A stretch of DNA of 64,000 nucleotides. Source: Atherinomorus stipes. Its lineage: Eukaryota > Chordata > Actinopteri > Atheriniformes > Atherinidae. The DNA lies in assembly GCA_023101725.1 (NCBI GenBank), contig JALJCO010003930.1, positions 1 through 64,000 on the forward strand, written 5' to 3'. This document shows positions 23,510 to 35,713 of this stretch, piece by piece (position 1 is the first letter of the stretch; each line of letters begins with the position of its first letter). A model generated the notes under the pieces. The model was not told the DNA's origin and searched no databases. It worked only from the letters and a program-made list of their open reading frames with translations. Position numbers and translations under genes: made by a program.

Positions 23510-24325
23510 TTTTCTTAGAATTGAAATTTTTTCCACAACCATCTAGGAAAAGTTTGGTATTACTTATCACTATAGACAGTTTCAGTATATTTCATCCCAT
23601 TATTCTAGGTGCTGGAGGTCAAGAGGACCAGAACACCCAAGGCAAATCTGTTATAGTGAAAGACCATCTTAGTAAATGTTGGTGCTGATAGAATAATTTT
23701 TCAAATAAAAGTTACCTTATATTGCGTTGCACTTTGATAAAGTGTCTCAGCAGCAACAAAGTTGTATTCAGCGGAGTGATATTATCTGCCACTACATGCA
23801 CAAAGGAATTAGATCACACAAACATACAGTCAAAAATATGGCCACACATGAAAGCCCTGACGATATGTTGGATTTTGAAAACGATTTCAAATGTTTTTCA
23901 TCAAACGAACCGTTACCATATCTTTCTAGACTGGAATACACTGACAAAGGTAGTAACACTACTAACCAGAAGGAAAATATGTCTCTGCAGGTGGTCAGAA
24001 ACTACTCCCTCAAACTGTAATACAAAATGCAAGGCTAGTTTTACTTGTTTAACACACAGGTTTGCTAGTATAGCACAAGCAGTTACAAAGATATTCTTGT
24101 GTTATTATTGATTTGCCTATACTGTTCGGTAGAATGGATAAGATTGTCTTTAATGACAGGCTAGCGCACAATTCCATTGACTTGCGCTAGCATTAGCATT
24201 GGCAACCTCCTGCAACTAGAATAACGGGATGAAATTTGTTGAAACTTTCTCCAGTGATAAGTACCTTGACTAACTTAGAAATGAGACACTCACACTGTCA
24301 AAATTTCCAAACTATCCCTTTTAAC
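23510..24325. mobile_element. Foldback MITE with arms of about 120 bp
   Basis: The left arm (about 23515-23630) and right arm (about 24205-24320) are inverted copies. They share ACTTATCACT, AGTTTCA, ATTTCATCCC, TTATTCTAG and TGC(T/A)GGAGGT in complementary order. The outer right end reads, complemented, TTAAAAGGGATAGTTTGG, a T2-like terminus. The left terminus has decayed. Minor frames inside (23722-24111) have no homology. Confidence 0.6.
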
Positions 24326-26089
24326 GCTTTAGCCATTATGCAGGAACACCACCTAGCAGCTGTTTAGTACTCACTATTAAAATAATTAATGCTCACAATG
24401 TGAAAGATGCCTGTAAAAAGATGCCATCCATTTTTATTCCCCATGTTAAGTGTGATGTAGAAATACTGGTCTACAGCAACCATGAAAATTGTATTTTAAT
24501 TTTGGAGGCTTCAGTTGAGGCAGCTGCCTATATGTACACTAGAAAGGCAAGTCAAGGTCCGGTTTGACTAGAGAAGTGTTAAAAATGTTCAGTATACCCA
24601 CTTTCCAGCCACACCTGAATGTGGTGTCTGTGGTTTGTTTCTAAGTCTGTGCTAAGCTAAGCTAACTAAGCTAACTAGCTGCTAGTTGTAACTCATCATA
24701 AATTGTCAAATTTATGAATAAGTGAATCAATTATTTCTTTGTGAAACTCAAATATTCATTTACATACAAAAAACTGAAAATGATATCTTCAGTGTCTGGT
24801 GCAACGATAACAAGGGAACCATGATGTCATTTTTGTTCAAGGTATTTTGGAAATTATATCCTGAAAGATGATGAATGCTCTGACTCAGGCAGCACTCAAG
24901 GACATTTATAAATTTGACATTTTTAATTTCAGCAGAGCTCATGCAGAACTGAGAGGCAGTGCCTGCTCAGGCCAGGTAAACTGACCAATCAGAGCAGACT
25001 TGGCTCTTTAGGAGGGATGCAGCTTTTTTCTCTCTCACTTTTTTATGAAAACATGCAAACACAGTAGATACATTCAGATAAATGGATTTGGTTTATTTCA
25101 CAATTTATTTTTTGTTTATTTTGTACTTCCACTTTCCACCCTACAGTATATCCGGCTAAGGACTCGTGCACCATAGCTTATTTCTTTTCCATATGTTGAC
25201 TTTTTGTTTGTTTGTTTTCTTTGTGGATCTGCTGCTGCATATTTTATAAAGCTTTCCATTTTCAAAGCTTTTATTTAACACAAAGAAAGCACCAGTAGAA
25301 TGACTTTTTCAATGACAACAAACAGTGCCAGAAAATAACTACACATAAAAGAAAAAATAGGTTCCAAACTTCCTGTTGGCAGGTTTGCTTTCGGAATAAT
25401 GAGAGCTGCAGAAAAAAAATCTGCTGGAAAACACTCATGGAGGACAGATTATTGGACGAATAATATGAAAACTAAATAAAGCTTTGTAGAGGTGTCTTGA
25501 ATGCGTCTTTGTCTCTGTCCGTGCAGGTTTTTCTTGCATAGATCTTTGTATTGACACTTTGCAGGTGTCTGGAAAAGGAAATATTGTCACACTGTGTCAA
25601 AGTGAATCATGAATTGTTTACTGAATGAGTAATAGGACAGCCACACACTGAGTGATGTAGCTGGAAATAGATCTTCATGCTGGCACCAGCGTTCTGATAA
25701 CACACAAGAAATCCTGTTACCTGAACACCCTCCTCAAAGAGGCAAATCTGTGGTGTCTGTGTTGCTACAGGTCTCACTTCTCCTGCTGTCTTTCATGTTT
25801 TTTTGTCTACAAACAATGTTTATTTATTTCTCTCCATGAGCTGCAGACAAGAAAATGTGTTTCTGCTGTGAAAAGCCAAGCTCTCAGGATGATAGACTTT
25901 GATTGCAGCATCATATCTGATGTGGGCGATACTTGGGCAAAATACAGAAAAGCAACATGAAACCATTTTTTCCTGCTGCTATTTTCAGCTCAACCCTTTA
26001 CATCTCTGTTTGGTACAGCAATGTTTTCAATGACTAATGACTCATAGTCTTGGAAGTAAACCTCCTCAACTTGGTTTGGGTAAAGTAAA
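24326..26089. other. Unannotated intronic stretch
   Basis: No exon and no clear transposon ends. A repeated GCTAAGCTAACTAAGCTAACTAG motif occurs near 24650. Confidence 0.35.
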
Positions 26090-26290
26090 TGTATTAGATC
26101 TGCTCCCGGCTGGCAGGACCCCCAGAACCCTGCAGACCAGGACTAACCAGCACCGGAACAGCTTCTTCTTCCGCACTGCAGTCACTTCACGAAACTGTTA
26201 TATGGCTAACTGCATGATCCTTACTAGCACATTATTGCTTTTAAGTTTCTTCCATTATGTTATTCTTTTACTGTTTATTTGTATATAGGT
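26090..26290 (+). mobile_element. LINE fragment, reverse transcriptase C-terminal tail and 3' UTR
   Basis: A frame across 26097-26200 reads LPAGRTPRTLQTRTNQHRNS then FFFRTAV. This resembles the C-terminal LPSGRR-RTR-RHNSFF-AV block of fish CR1/L2/Rex1-type LINEs. An AT-rich 3' part follows. The rest of the element is missing. Confidence 0.6.
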
Positions 26291-26319
26291 AAATTCCTTT
26301 GTATAAAGTAAGACACCAC

Positions 26320-26679
26320 TATAGACCGTTTCACAGCCTACGTCACAGTGATGTCGCCGCTGCAGCTGGAGGCAAAAACAGAGGAAAGAGCGCAGAAGAT
26401 CTTCATGTCGCTCCTGAAAAGTGCCTGAATCAGCCAGCTTGCTTCCATCTGCTAGCGTTAATTTACTAAAACAGCTGTCACGGTATGTAGAGTGTCTGGA
26501 CATATTCCCCCAGTTCCAAGACTGAAACACTCGTTTGAAAACTCTCCATTTACAAAAATACCACCAAAAACTGCTAGCTGCTGCTTGTTAACATAGCGTC
26601 TAGAGCTGCTTTTGCCTCCAGGCTAAGTGCTGCCCACCAAAAGACGTCACCGTGTTTGTGAACTTTGAAACCGTCTATA
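26320..26679. mobile_element. TIR MITE, short member of family M3 (360 bp)
   Basis: It begins TATAGACCGTTTCA and ends with the exact complement TGAAACCGTCTATA; GACGTCAC-type sequence lies just inside both ends. A longer member occurs at 52176-53352. Against that copy, this one lacks about 600 bp between GAGGAAAG and the AGAAGATC block. The superfamily is not assigned. Confidence 0.75.
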
Positions 26680-26975
26680 TAAAAGTTTAGTTTCATTACC
26701 ATTTTTTCTTATTTCTTTTACACATTTTATCACTTTTCACTTACTTTGTTACAGTACTTCTTAATAGAGAGACCCACCACCACCCAAAATTTAGCATTTA
26801 GCCTATGTTTATACACCGGATGGGGAAAAAGTTACCACTTTTCTCAGCCGATGGAGAAATGTTTTTCTTTACCATGTATACCATGACATTCTATTTCCAC
26901 AAAAACTTAAACAGAAGATTGAGGATGAAACTTTAATCTCTTTTGTACTGACATTAATTCATATTGATTATTTAA

Positions 26976-27620
26976 AGGGAAAGTTCTTTTTTTCAATCTG
27001 GACCTATTTTCTAGCATGAAATAGGTTCATTTCCTCACCCATACAGTTTTGGCGCAACTTGAATTCCTTCAGGAGATATTTAGATCCACTCAAGATCAGC
27101 GTTTATGTCCAGTATAATGGAAGTGATGGGGCAACCGCGCGTAGCCTCTAAGTAAGGCATTATCTGCCACAAACTCCTTCATTTCACCAATGTTTTGTCA
27201 CGAAACATTAGTCGGACCTCTGTGAGCTCGAAGCGGCTTTTTTGTGGTTATTCGTCCTTATTTACAGACATTTACTTGTTATGGTGTCGCATAATAGTGA
27301 CATCATCAAAGCCACCGCAGTAAAAATGTCTGTTAATAAGGACGAATCACCAGAAAAAAACACTTCGAGCTCACAGAGGTCCAACTAATTTTCTGTAACA
27401 AAACATTGGTGAAATGAACGAGTTTGTGGCAGAAAATGCCTTATTTAGAGGTTTTGTGAGGTTGCCCCATCACTTCCATTATATTGGACATACGCTGATT
27501 TGGAGTGGATCTAAATATCTCCTGAAGGAATTCAAGAGTCCAAAACTGTCTGAGTGAGTAAATAAATGTATTTCATGCTAGAAAATAGGTCCAGATTGAA
27601 AAAAAAAACAAACTTGCCCT
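26976..27620. mobile_element. T2/Kolobok-type foldback MITE, 645 bp
   Basis: TTAA flanks both sides (26972-26975 and 27621-27624). The arms of about 310 bp are inverted copies of each other: AGGG(A/C)AAGTT, TTTCAATCTGGACC, TATTTTCTAGCATGAAATA, GAATTCCTTCAGGAGATATT and GGAAGTGATGGGGCAACC occur in both. The short central spacer is around 27285-27310. No coding frame. A truncated relative is at 14806-15108. Confidence 0.85.
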
Positions 27621-27655
27621 TTAATATTTAATTTTGTGTTTTGTATTTTGATTAA

Positions 27656-28342
27656 AGGTTGAATATGGAATACGGACAGAACAGCGACATCTCGTGTGTC
27701 TAGGTTGTAGTTGCAGAGACAGAAAAACAACTCCAGCCGCTGGGATGCCAGGCTCGCTGCCGATACGCAAGTGACCAACAGTCTGCAGCATGTCCAACAA
27801 GTAACACAGAGGAGTTTATAACTGACAGCTAACGTTAGCCACTTAAGCAAACACGTTAGCTTACTGATCCAGGAGGAAATTTACCATTTCTGTGTTTTGA
27901 TGCCGTGGAAAACGTTTAGGCTATGTGGGTCCATCTAGTGTAGTTGTCACCTAAAATTACTCCAGGTTTTGCTCTTCTCAGGTCACTCCTCCTCAGAAAC
28001 AGACAACAATATCTCCAGGGCTCTAAGCAGCTGCTTCACTCGTCATCTCCACTGTTTCCCCCTGTACCAGCCTAACTGTGCCCAACATACTATTGCCACA
28101 CAGAGATCATATTTGGCAACCCGCAATGGCGGCGTGTATTGGCTTATAGACGTAAATACTGTATAATGCCATTGTCGAACCCGTAAAAATTTATTTTATA
28201 ATTATCTTTAGGCTAAATATAATTTTTCCAGGAAATGATGTACTTTCATTCTGTACCCCCCCCCCCCCCCCCCCCCCCAAATGACCTGTGGAGGTATTAT
28301 TTTTAAATGTAGCTTTTAATAAAAATGTTCCATATTCAACCT
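27656..28342. mobile_element. T2/Kolobok-type MITE, 687 bp
   Basis: TTAA flanks both sides (27652-27655 and 28343-28346). The left end AGGTTGAATATGGAA is the exact complement of the right end for 15 bases. It begins only 31 bp after the TTAA of the preceding element. It contains the C23 run and a short TIR. Confidence 0.75.
28256..28278. repeat. Poly(C) run, 23 bp
   Basis: Uninterrupted C from 28256 to 28278 inside the preceding MITE. Such tracts vary in length and are error-prone in assemblies. Confidence 0.9.
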
Positions 28343-28346
28343 TTAA

Positions 28347-30294
28347 TTAAATTTTATATTTACATAAAAATAAATTGATTTTAATGTGATATGTTGAAAA
28401 TAAAAAGCAGCTGTTCGTCAGGTTAATGAAAAGATTTTTTTTTAAAAGAATGCAACACCATCAACCAGCTTCTCAGAATATCTTGTGTCTGAGGCTGTTC
28501 TGAAAGCCAAACAAATTTGGTGTTGCATAATATTTCAATGGTATTTTCGATAGGCATCAACGCAGAGGATGTGGAAGTGGCTATAAGCTCTCTTCCAGAT
28601 TGTCTCAATGTTTTTGTAAAAGAAAAAAATGGGCCTGGGTGGTAAGCTAATGTTTTTTAATAAATAGTGGGTCTCTGAGTGGCTGTGCATGTGTGTGTCC
28701 AAGTGTGTGTGCAGTTTGCATGCACTTGTGTTTAGGGCCCCAGTGCAAAAATATTTTTGCTGCACGATGTTACACTACAGACCGTGTCACAAGCTAGCAA
28801 GTGTGAACACACTGGCTGTTATGAATGTGCACTGTGGCAGATTCAGCAAAAACACGCAAGAAGACATTATTGGAGAGAGAGAAAGAGAAAGAACAAGCGA
28901 TGAGGAAAGAATTGAGATAAGACTTTTTTTACTAGCTGGAGAGCAGTACAGGTAGGATGGGAGATGGATGGGGGGCGTGTAGCGCGTCTTTAGGAGATGT
29001 CTGCTCACCAAACCGTGGCAGCATGTGTCATGTTAGAAGGTCCCTGTTGGTGTAGCTGTCTGATCCTAAAGTACTTCTGATGTAGAAATCCACAATATCA
29101 CGTCCACTTGAACGGTTATGAACTTTTGAGGCTTGATTGATCTCAGATGGCAGTAATTAGTTTTTCTGGTGGTTCTGTTATAAGCAACATGAACCATCAG
29201 GGCTGATTTCTGTTTCTCCAAACTGAGGGCGTTCTGACTTCTATAGTAGAAAAGAGCAGTGTGTCATGTGTCAAAGCACAAATCTCAGACTATAATTATC
29301 AAACTTGTGCTTAAAGGGTCAAATGTCCACCCCAGCAAAGGAGCAATGTCGTTTCTCTGAACAATCTCAATGTTTTTGTGCAGTAAAGAAAATGTGCTAA
29401 ACCAACAACACATGCCAGCTTCTATTTCAGTCCCGCTGAGAGTGCCCCGTCACCTTAAGCTCCAGCCAGTCATCCTAGAAATCTGTGCATGTGTGTGCTA
29501 CTGTATACATGTGCATAGAGAGTGTGTGTGTTTGACCTACCTACTGGGCCAGACACCTATTCTCTTGACTTTACCTGCAGTGTTTGGTAAAAGTCGGCTA
29601 CCCTCTGAGCCATACAGACACTGTTCAAACACTGCTTCTCATCAGTAACCCCAAGGAGGGAAACCTGCAGAGCTCACCAGATCCAACTGGTTTCTATAAC
29701 TCTGACTCACAAATGGTGAGAGCAGGGAGGAAAAGTGGAAATCAATGTCTCGTCATCTTTGCACACCTTCACTTTCTTTACTAATGTTTGTCTGGGGAGC
29801 AGATTCAGATTTAACTTTCATTTGATTCCAGTAAGTGAACCAAGCTGCTGCCCACAGAAACATTACAGTTGGCATCCAGAAGAGAAGCATTGAAGGAGTC
29901 TTGGTTTATTTATAGCATATGTCTGACTTCTGGGTGATGATATTCCCACTTTTAGCTTGTTAGTATTGGGTTTTTTCTGGTTAACCTGTTTCTCCACATA
30001 CCAAGAGTAATTGGCTGCTATGCTGGTAGTGCCGTAGTACCGTGTCATATGCTGAGTTGAACATCTGTCCACCTCCGTGTATTTGGAACATGCTTCATGT
30101 TTTTTTCATAGAGGTGATGCACGCTATCCCTTCCTGGGCGGTATTCGCTGTCATTACCAGCCTCTGATGCTGCTGGGTCAGATAAATGTGGAGGACGTGC
30201 AGAAGACCAGCTGAACGTAAACTTGCATAAACATGCTAGGTGTGGGGGGATCAGGAGACAGAGAGGAGGGCGTTCGTGAATACAGGAGAGACTT
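28347..30294. other. Unannotated intronic stretch
   Basis: No repeat ends or splice-bounded exons recognised. A GAGAGAGAGAAAGAGAAAG tract is near 28873. Confidence 0.35.
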
Positions 30295-30883
30295 AGGGTG
30301 CATTCACAAAGCTTTTTTGGTCCGAATCAGAGTCCATTTACTCGGAAAGTCCGCTTCGTTTGGAGGAGTTGTGAATGCGCAAATGGACTTTGACCCAGAA
30401 CAAACAAGCGGACTCGGTCCGCCTACAAACACAGGTCTCGGTCTGATTCAACTGGACCAAATACTGAAGTGGACGACAGAATTGCATTGGCAATGTGGGT
30501 AAAATGTTGGGCAACGTGGGTACACGCTATGACAACAAACACACGTGGGACTGCAGGAGCTTACCTATAAAGATGGCTTGTGGTCAGACTGACAAGAAAG
30601 TAAAAGCTTTAATGAATATTTAGTCTGGTGAAAGTATATCCCAGCTCCTCAGAAGTACGCACAAAAATAATGTTTTGTTGAGGACACTGAAGTTGTGAGT
30701 ACCTTCTTGTTCGTTGTACGTCTTGTCCTCGCCTACAGTGAATCCAAATGCAGCGTTCTTGGCCCGTTTGGCTATGGTGCAACGTGAACACGATCGCAGT
30801 ACGGAAGACCACCCCCGCCCCCAGCCAAACTGAGTCCCCAAACGGACTGAGTCTTCCGGACGATGCTTTCTGAATGTGCCCAT
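30295..30883. mobile_element. TIR MITE, about 589 bp
   Basis: The left end AGGGTGCATTCACAAAGC and complemented right end ATGGGCACATTCAGAAAGC match at most positions. Internal GGTCCG/CGGACC blocks and AGTTGTGAATGCGCAAA are typical of a CpG-rich fish MITE whose ends read GGTGCATTCAC. No target duplication was defined. Confidence 0.6.
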
Positions 30884-30886
30884 AGG

Positions 30887-32063
30887 GCCTATCTCAATTC
30901 TCCCCCTTTCCTTCCGTTTTGCGTGTTCACATGTAGGGGTAGGGGTGTCCCAATTCTGTTAGGACAGAGGGGTAGGGGTAAGTGTATAGGTGTATATACC
31001 CCTTCAAACGAAGAGTTTTCTGATGCACACTTACAATGAAGGGGTATGACAATCACTGGCAAGATGGCTGCTACTGAGTCCAAAAAAATCCACAAATGTA
31101 AATATTTTCCCCATAGATGAAGTTTAAAAAGAATGAAAACCATTGTATTGTCTAGTTTAACGATGTTTGAATGTTTAACTGTCATTTTCTTTGTAAAATG
31201 CACATGAAAAAAAATTGCTAGTACTACATTGACGCTTCAGTTACATAAATGCTACCAGGCTGAAAACCAGCGGTGCTCAGTAGGCAACCCTGATAATCAG
31301 TGATAAATGATCAATAAATACTTAGGCAACATTGCTGCTAGGGATGGGCGATATGGACCAAAAAAATGTATCACGATAATTTCTCTTATTTATCACGGTC
31401 ACGATAAGTGACGATAAAAACTATCAGCAAAATATTTTGTTATAAATCTGTCACTAAATTCTGTCTTGAAAGCCCTACAAAATACTGGAAACCACTATAT
31501 CAATTAAGTTCAAGTAGTGCACCTGTATTGCAAAACTGTAGTGACACCAATCAAACAAGTCTTAAATATGAGAGACCAAATGCCACATTTATTCAAAAAA
31601 TGCAAACGGCTAAACTAACCTGGCTTATTAAAAAAAACAAAGTAGTGCAACTGCAAACACAACCTAATAAACTGTCATCTCACGATAAAAACGATAAATT
31701 CAAATTGTTATTGTGGGGATTTTCTTTGACGATATATCGCACACGATAAAATATCGCCCATCCCTAATTGCTGCTCGTCCTCATTTACGTGGAGGTCCTT
31801 GTGGGATATAACACAAGCAGGAAATCGAATTTGCTTGATAACGTTGATCCACAGCTGTAGACGGCTGGATTTCTTGAGTTTTGCGCTGACAGCTCAGTGT
31901 GCATCTGCATACATACAAGCCGGCGGGATCACTGATGACGTATATGATTGATGAAAGGATGTTCCAACTTGTAGGGGTTGACTTTCAGCCCTACCCCTCG
32001 TAGCTTTGTTTTAAGTGGCAAGGGCCAAGAGGAAGGGGTAAAAAAAGAGAATTGAGATTGGGC
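30887..32063. mobile_element. TIR element, family M4, interrupted by a hAT-type MITE
   Basis: The left end GCCTATCTCAATTCTCCCCC and complemented right end GCCCAATCTCAATTCTCTTT form the inverted repeat. A second copy is at 49692-50284 (shared CGTTTTGCG-GTTCA, GTGTCCCA and GGGCCAAGAGGAAGG). Removing the nested insertion at 31339-31766 leaves about 740 bp. No transposase frame; the superfamily is uncertain. Confidence 0.6.
31339..31766. mobile_element. hAT-type MITE, 428 bp, nested
   Basis: The left end TAGGGATGGGCGATAT and complemented right end TAGGGATGGGCGATAT are identical for 16 bases. A perfect 8-bp target duplication, ATTGCTGC, is at 31331-31338 and 31767-31774. The subterminal parts are rich in TCACGATAA and its complement. 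It sits inside the M4 element at 30887-32063. Confidence 0.92.
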
Positions 32064-32100
32064 TTCAGTCCCTCTAGCGTGTCCTGGGTGTTCTCCAAGG

Positions 32101-32675
32101 CAGGGTTCTTGTAGGTTTCTGCAAGTTAAATTTAAGACCTTTTGAAGACCTTTTAAGACCTTTTTGAAATTAAATTCAAGACCAACATGATGCATTACAC
32201 TTTTCCTTGCATAACAAAAGAGACTGAAACAATTCAGTACTCGAACTAATTTCAGAACTGTACCTTCTTAACCAAAGAAACTTTCTCAACATAACACTGA
32301 TATCTGTCTATGTCCTGCCGTGACACTGAGGCTGTCAGACATGATGAGATTTTTATAAGAACAACTGAGAGAGAAAACCATAAAAACAAGTCACAAGTCA
32401 ATCTTGTCACAAGATTTGTAGTTTAATCATCATGTACCAACACTTGTACAGTAGCTATCTGAGCCTCTAAGATGGACAGAATCAACTTCTGATTGCTGTG
32501 TTTTAGTCAGCATATTCTATGTGGGCAACACTTCTCAGGAATGAATACAAGTGACAAATTAAGACTAGTATGAATCAAAATTAAGCTGGCTGTTTTGAAA
32601 ACATTTGAAGGACTTAGATTTAAAGTTTAGAATTTTAGACATTTTTAGACTTTTTAAGACCCCGCAAGAACCCTG
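32101..32675. mobile_element. hAT-like MITE, 575 bp
   Basis: It starts CAGGGTTCTTG and ends with CAAGAACCCTG, an 11-base perfect inverted repeat. Subterminal AAGACCTTTT repeats on the left pair with a complemented GGTCTTAAAAAGTC block on the right. CCAAGG directly abuts both ends (32095-32100 and 32676-32681), 6 bp rather than the usual 8 bp of hAT. Confidence 0.75.
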
Positions 32676-32684
32676 CCAAGGTCT

Positions 32685-32712
32685 TGACCCAGAATGCCTG
32701 ACCCAGAATGCC
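32685..32712. repeat. 14-bp tandem duplication
   Basis: TGACCCAGAATGCC occurs twice in tandem, directly before the perfect inverted repeat. Confidence 0.9.
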
Positions 32713-32837
32713 TACGCAGACGCAGTATAAACCCAGCTTTAGAGATAGGGTGAGGAGCTCAGTCATCTGGAAGGGGCTCAAAGATGACTGAGCTCCTCAC
32801 CCTATCTCTAAAGCTGGGTTTATACTGCGTCTGCGTA
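32713..32837. repeat. Perfect 56-bp inverted repeat with 13-nt spacer
   Basis: The left arm 32713-32768 starts TACGCAGACGCAGTATAAAC and the right arm 32782-32837 ends with its exact complement. All 56 positions pair by eye. The spacer is 32769-32781. Compared with decayed transposon termini elsewhere in this intron, the absence of mismatches points to a recent template-switch event or gene conversion, or to an assembly artefact. Confidence 0.93.
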
Positions 32838-33304
32838 ACTGCTGCAGCCTCCGCAAAGCCTGGTCCAGCAAAGACAAGATCTGTGTCGGGTCTGCTCAGG
32901 CAGACTTGCAAGTGCCGCTTACAGGAGACACCAGGGGGAAGGGGGGAAACATTGAACCGCTCCATAAACACTTTGTTTAGTCCCACAGGGATTCTGAAAA
33001 GCCTTTATGGAGGTGAAAAAATTAATTAGTTCTGCTTTGAGCTGGTATAAGTTTGAATATGTAAAAGTATGACGATGCATTGCGAAAATACAATAAAATG
33101 CAGCTGCATCAGACTTATTCAGAGACTTATTGTAAGCTTTTATCTCAACTCTGAGGAGGTAGTTAAATGTCGTAGCAAGCTGGCAGCAAGTGGCAGCAAC
33201 ATGCCAGCATCACACATGGGCACGCAGAGATGCTTCTTTTTATTTAAAAGAAATAACCAAACCAAAAAAAGAGAGAAAAGAAACACAACTCACTTATCTC
33301 CATT

Positions 33305-33400
33305 AATTATTCGGATGGGTACTCGGTATTGGCAAGTACTCAAATGCAAGTACTCGTACTTGGACTTGATAGGCAAAAAAGTAGTATCGGATCATACTCA
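33305..33400. mobile_element. hAT-derived repeat fragment
   Basis: GGATGGGTACTCGGTATTGG, CAAGTACTCAAATGCAAG and TACTCGTACTTGGACTTG form the subterminal pattern of a common fish hAT MITE. Ends are degraded. Confidence 0.45.
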
Positions 33401-33639
33401 GTTACTGTCTCTGCAGACTATTACATTTGCCATTATAACATGGTCTGGGCGAATACTCGATTCTGATTGGCTGCAGGGTGTCTGTTAAAAAGTGATGCAG
33501 GTCACCTAGAAAAGAATTTCCAGTCAAACAGCCTGATGGTTTTATATCAATGCGTTGGCTCATGGTAGTTGGTAACCGTGGCAACAGAAGATCAGAACAC
33601 AGAGTGACATACCTTATTTCACAGAAGACAAAGTATGAG

Positions 33640-34018
33640 TTATGATTGTTTCGTAAGGTGGGTCTGTCACAGATTTACATGAACCACAGGCTCCGGAGCA
33701 CAGTCGTGGGTCCACTCAGACCCGGAGCTGGAGACACACCAGATCACGCCTCCTCTTTGTCTGTTAATTCCTAATAATGGACACTTCGTCGGGCATTGTC
33801 CCTTACTTATTGCACCGTGTACAGTCCTCGTATGTATTTTAGACTGTTCAGGCTATGTCTCTGTGTTAATTATTCTTTATTTCCTTACGTTAATGAAATT
33901 AGTTGCTTTCCTTATATTTTTTCATATTTTAAATCATGATGGTTTTTCTTGCTGCTCCACTGTGCTCCTTTAAATTGCCCCATCCGGGACTAATAAAGTT
34001 TATTGAATTGGATTGGTT
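33640..34018 (+). mobile_element. LINE 3' UTR with tail
   Basis: It ends with CCATCCGGGACTAATAAAGT followed by the short tail TTATTGAATTGGATTGG. This is a typical 3' end of fish L2/CR1-type retroposons (GGGATTAATAAAGT plus a simple tail). Only non-coding 3' sequence is present; the 5' boundary is approximate. Confidence 0.6.
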
Positions 34019-35236
34019 TGATCTCGGCAAGCATCTAGCAGAAGCTGCAATAAATCAAATTCATTCTGGTTTAAAAATCTGGGTGGATTCAGATGGATGG
34101 AGTTAAGAAAACATCAGATTTTCATCTTTTAAGCTGATGTACAGTAGCTTATTCTGTGTTTTGTGTTTCTGAGGCCCTTTTCAGACATGAGTTACATAAC
34201 ATCAGTGGTTCATTAACTGGTAAACGCTATGGCATCCAGTCATGTTAATCGCTTCTTCTTTAGAGTCTCATATTTCTCACATTATATCACCAGGTCAAGA
34301 GCATGTTATTGTATAAAACAAGGCAGTGTTGAATGGAAAGAGGCTGTGAAAGTCTTTTTTTTTCTACACATTTAAGCCTGTTGAATAGTCAGAATTACAC
34401 GGTGAAGGTTTAGCTGCCCTACAGTGAAGCTGTTATCAACTCAGAAAAAGTGCTCTTATACTTCACGTAAGAACAGCTTCCACCTTCAGTGCTTTTCTTT
34501 AACAGACAAGCCGCACCATCAAACTCATTAAGTAACAATATTCTCAGAACAACAAATTGTTTTGCCATTAAACTCGTATCAAGCTAAGAGAAACAGCCTG
34601 GTGCTGAACAAACATGGATTAATGCAGCTGAGGAAAATTGATGTGATCAGATAAAAGGCAGAAGGTTTAATCTCCTTATTTTAATTTAGATGATGTGAAA
34701 AAGAAAAGAAAAACACAGCAAAATTCAGTACAGCCCATTATTATCATAAGTACACCAGTGAGGGGGCAGTTCTGAAGAGTTTCTTCAATAAAACAATTTG
34801 TTCAAATCCTCTGTGGTCACATGTTAGATCAGTGCCTCTTTTTTATGTTACATACCACCTCAGATGATATCAGGCTCTCCAAGTACCACTCAGCTTTATT
34901 TGTATGGCACCAGTTCCCAACAGTCATCTCAACTTTGCAATATCTAGAAGTTATTTTCAATGTCAATACATGTACATTTCCACATCTGTGTCCAAATTCG
35001 GACCACCTGAACTCAGTCATCTCATCATAAGTCAGATCTTTAAATAAGAAAGATACAAAAAAAAAAAACAAGTTATCCCTCTTTATTTATTTTCTCATGT
35101 AGACCCTGGATGTTCTCCAAGTACCTCAAGGGATACATTCTTCCCATTTAGGAAACACTAGATAGAGATAATGCAACCAGTGCTATGTGTACCACAGTTA
35201 GGGAACTACGGTGTTAGATTAGCCCAGAGTGTTATA
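34019..35236. other. Unannotated intronic stretch
   Basis: AT-rich DNA with no recognised exon or element end. Confidence 0.35.
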
Positions 35237-35238
35237 TA

Positions 35239-35713
35239 CAGTCCACTCCTCAAAATTATTCATACCCTCACATTAAAGACGGGGGAAAAACTCAGCTGTC
35301 AGTGAAATAAGTTGAAATTGACAAAAGTAATAATACATAAAAATTCTATGAAAATCACAACATTGATTCTGAATAAGGTTTGAAAAGAAATATTATAAAC
35401 AAACATACCAAAAATTGAATAAGAAAACAAATATGATGGGGCTGCTCATGTTTAATAAGACTTTTGCACCTGCTGACAGGCATTTTGGTCCACTGTTCCT
35501 GGGAAAGGTGATCAAATTGGTCTGGGACAGTTTTGTTTGTTTATTTTTTATATTATTATTATCTTCAAACACTATTTAAAAGCAATATACCATTTCACTA
35601 AATTATATTTTTGTAAATTTTTATTAGTTTCTTTAATTTCTTGTTATTTGAATTACTATTGTGAATTTAGCTTTTCTTTAATGGGAGCGTATGAATAATT
35701 TTGAGGACGACTG
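35239..35713. mobile_element. MITE of the Tc1-type family M1, 475 bp
   Basis: The left end is CAGTCCACTCCTCAAAATTA then TTCATACCCTCACATTAAAG. The right end complements this, with CTTTAATGGGAGCGTATGAA before AATTTTGAGGACGACTG. TA precedes the left end; the right flank is CA. It shares GCATTTTGGTCCACTGTTCC with other copies. It lies 320 bp before exon B. Confidence 0.75.
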
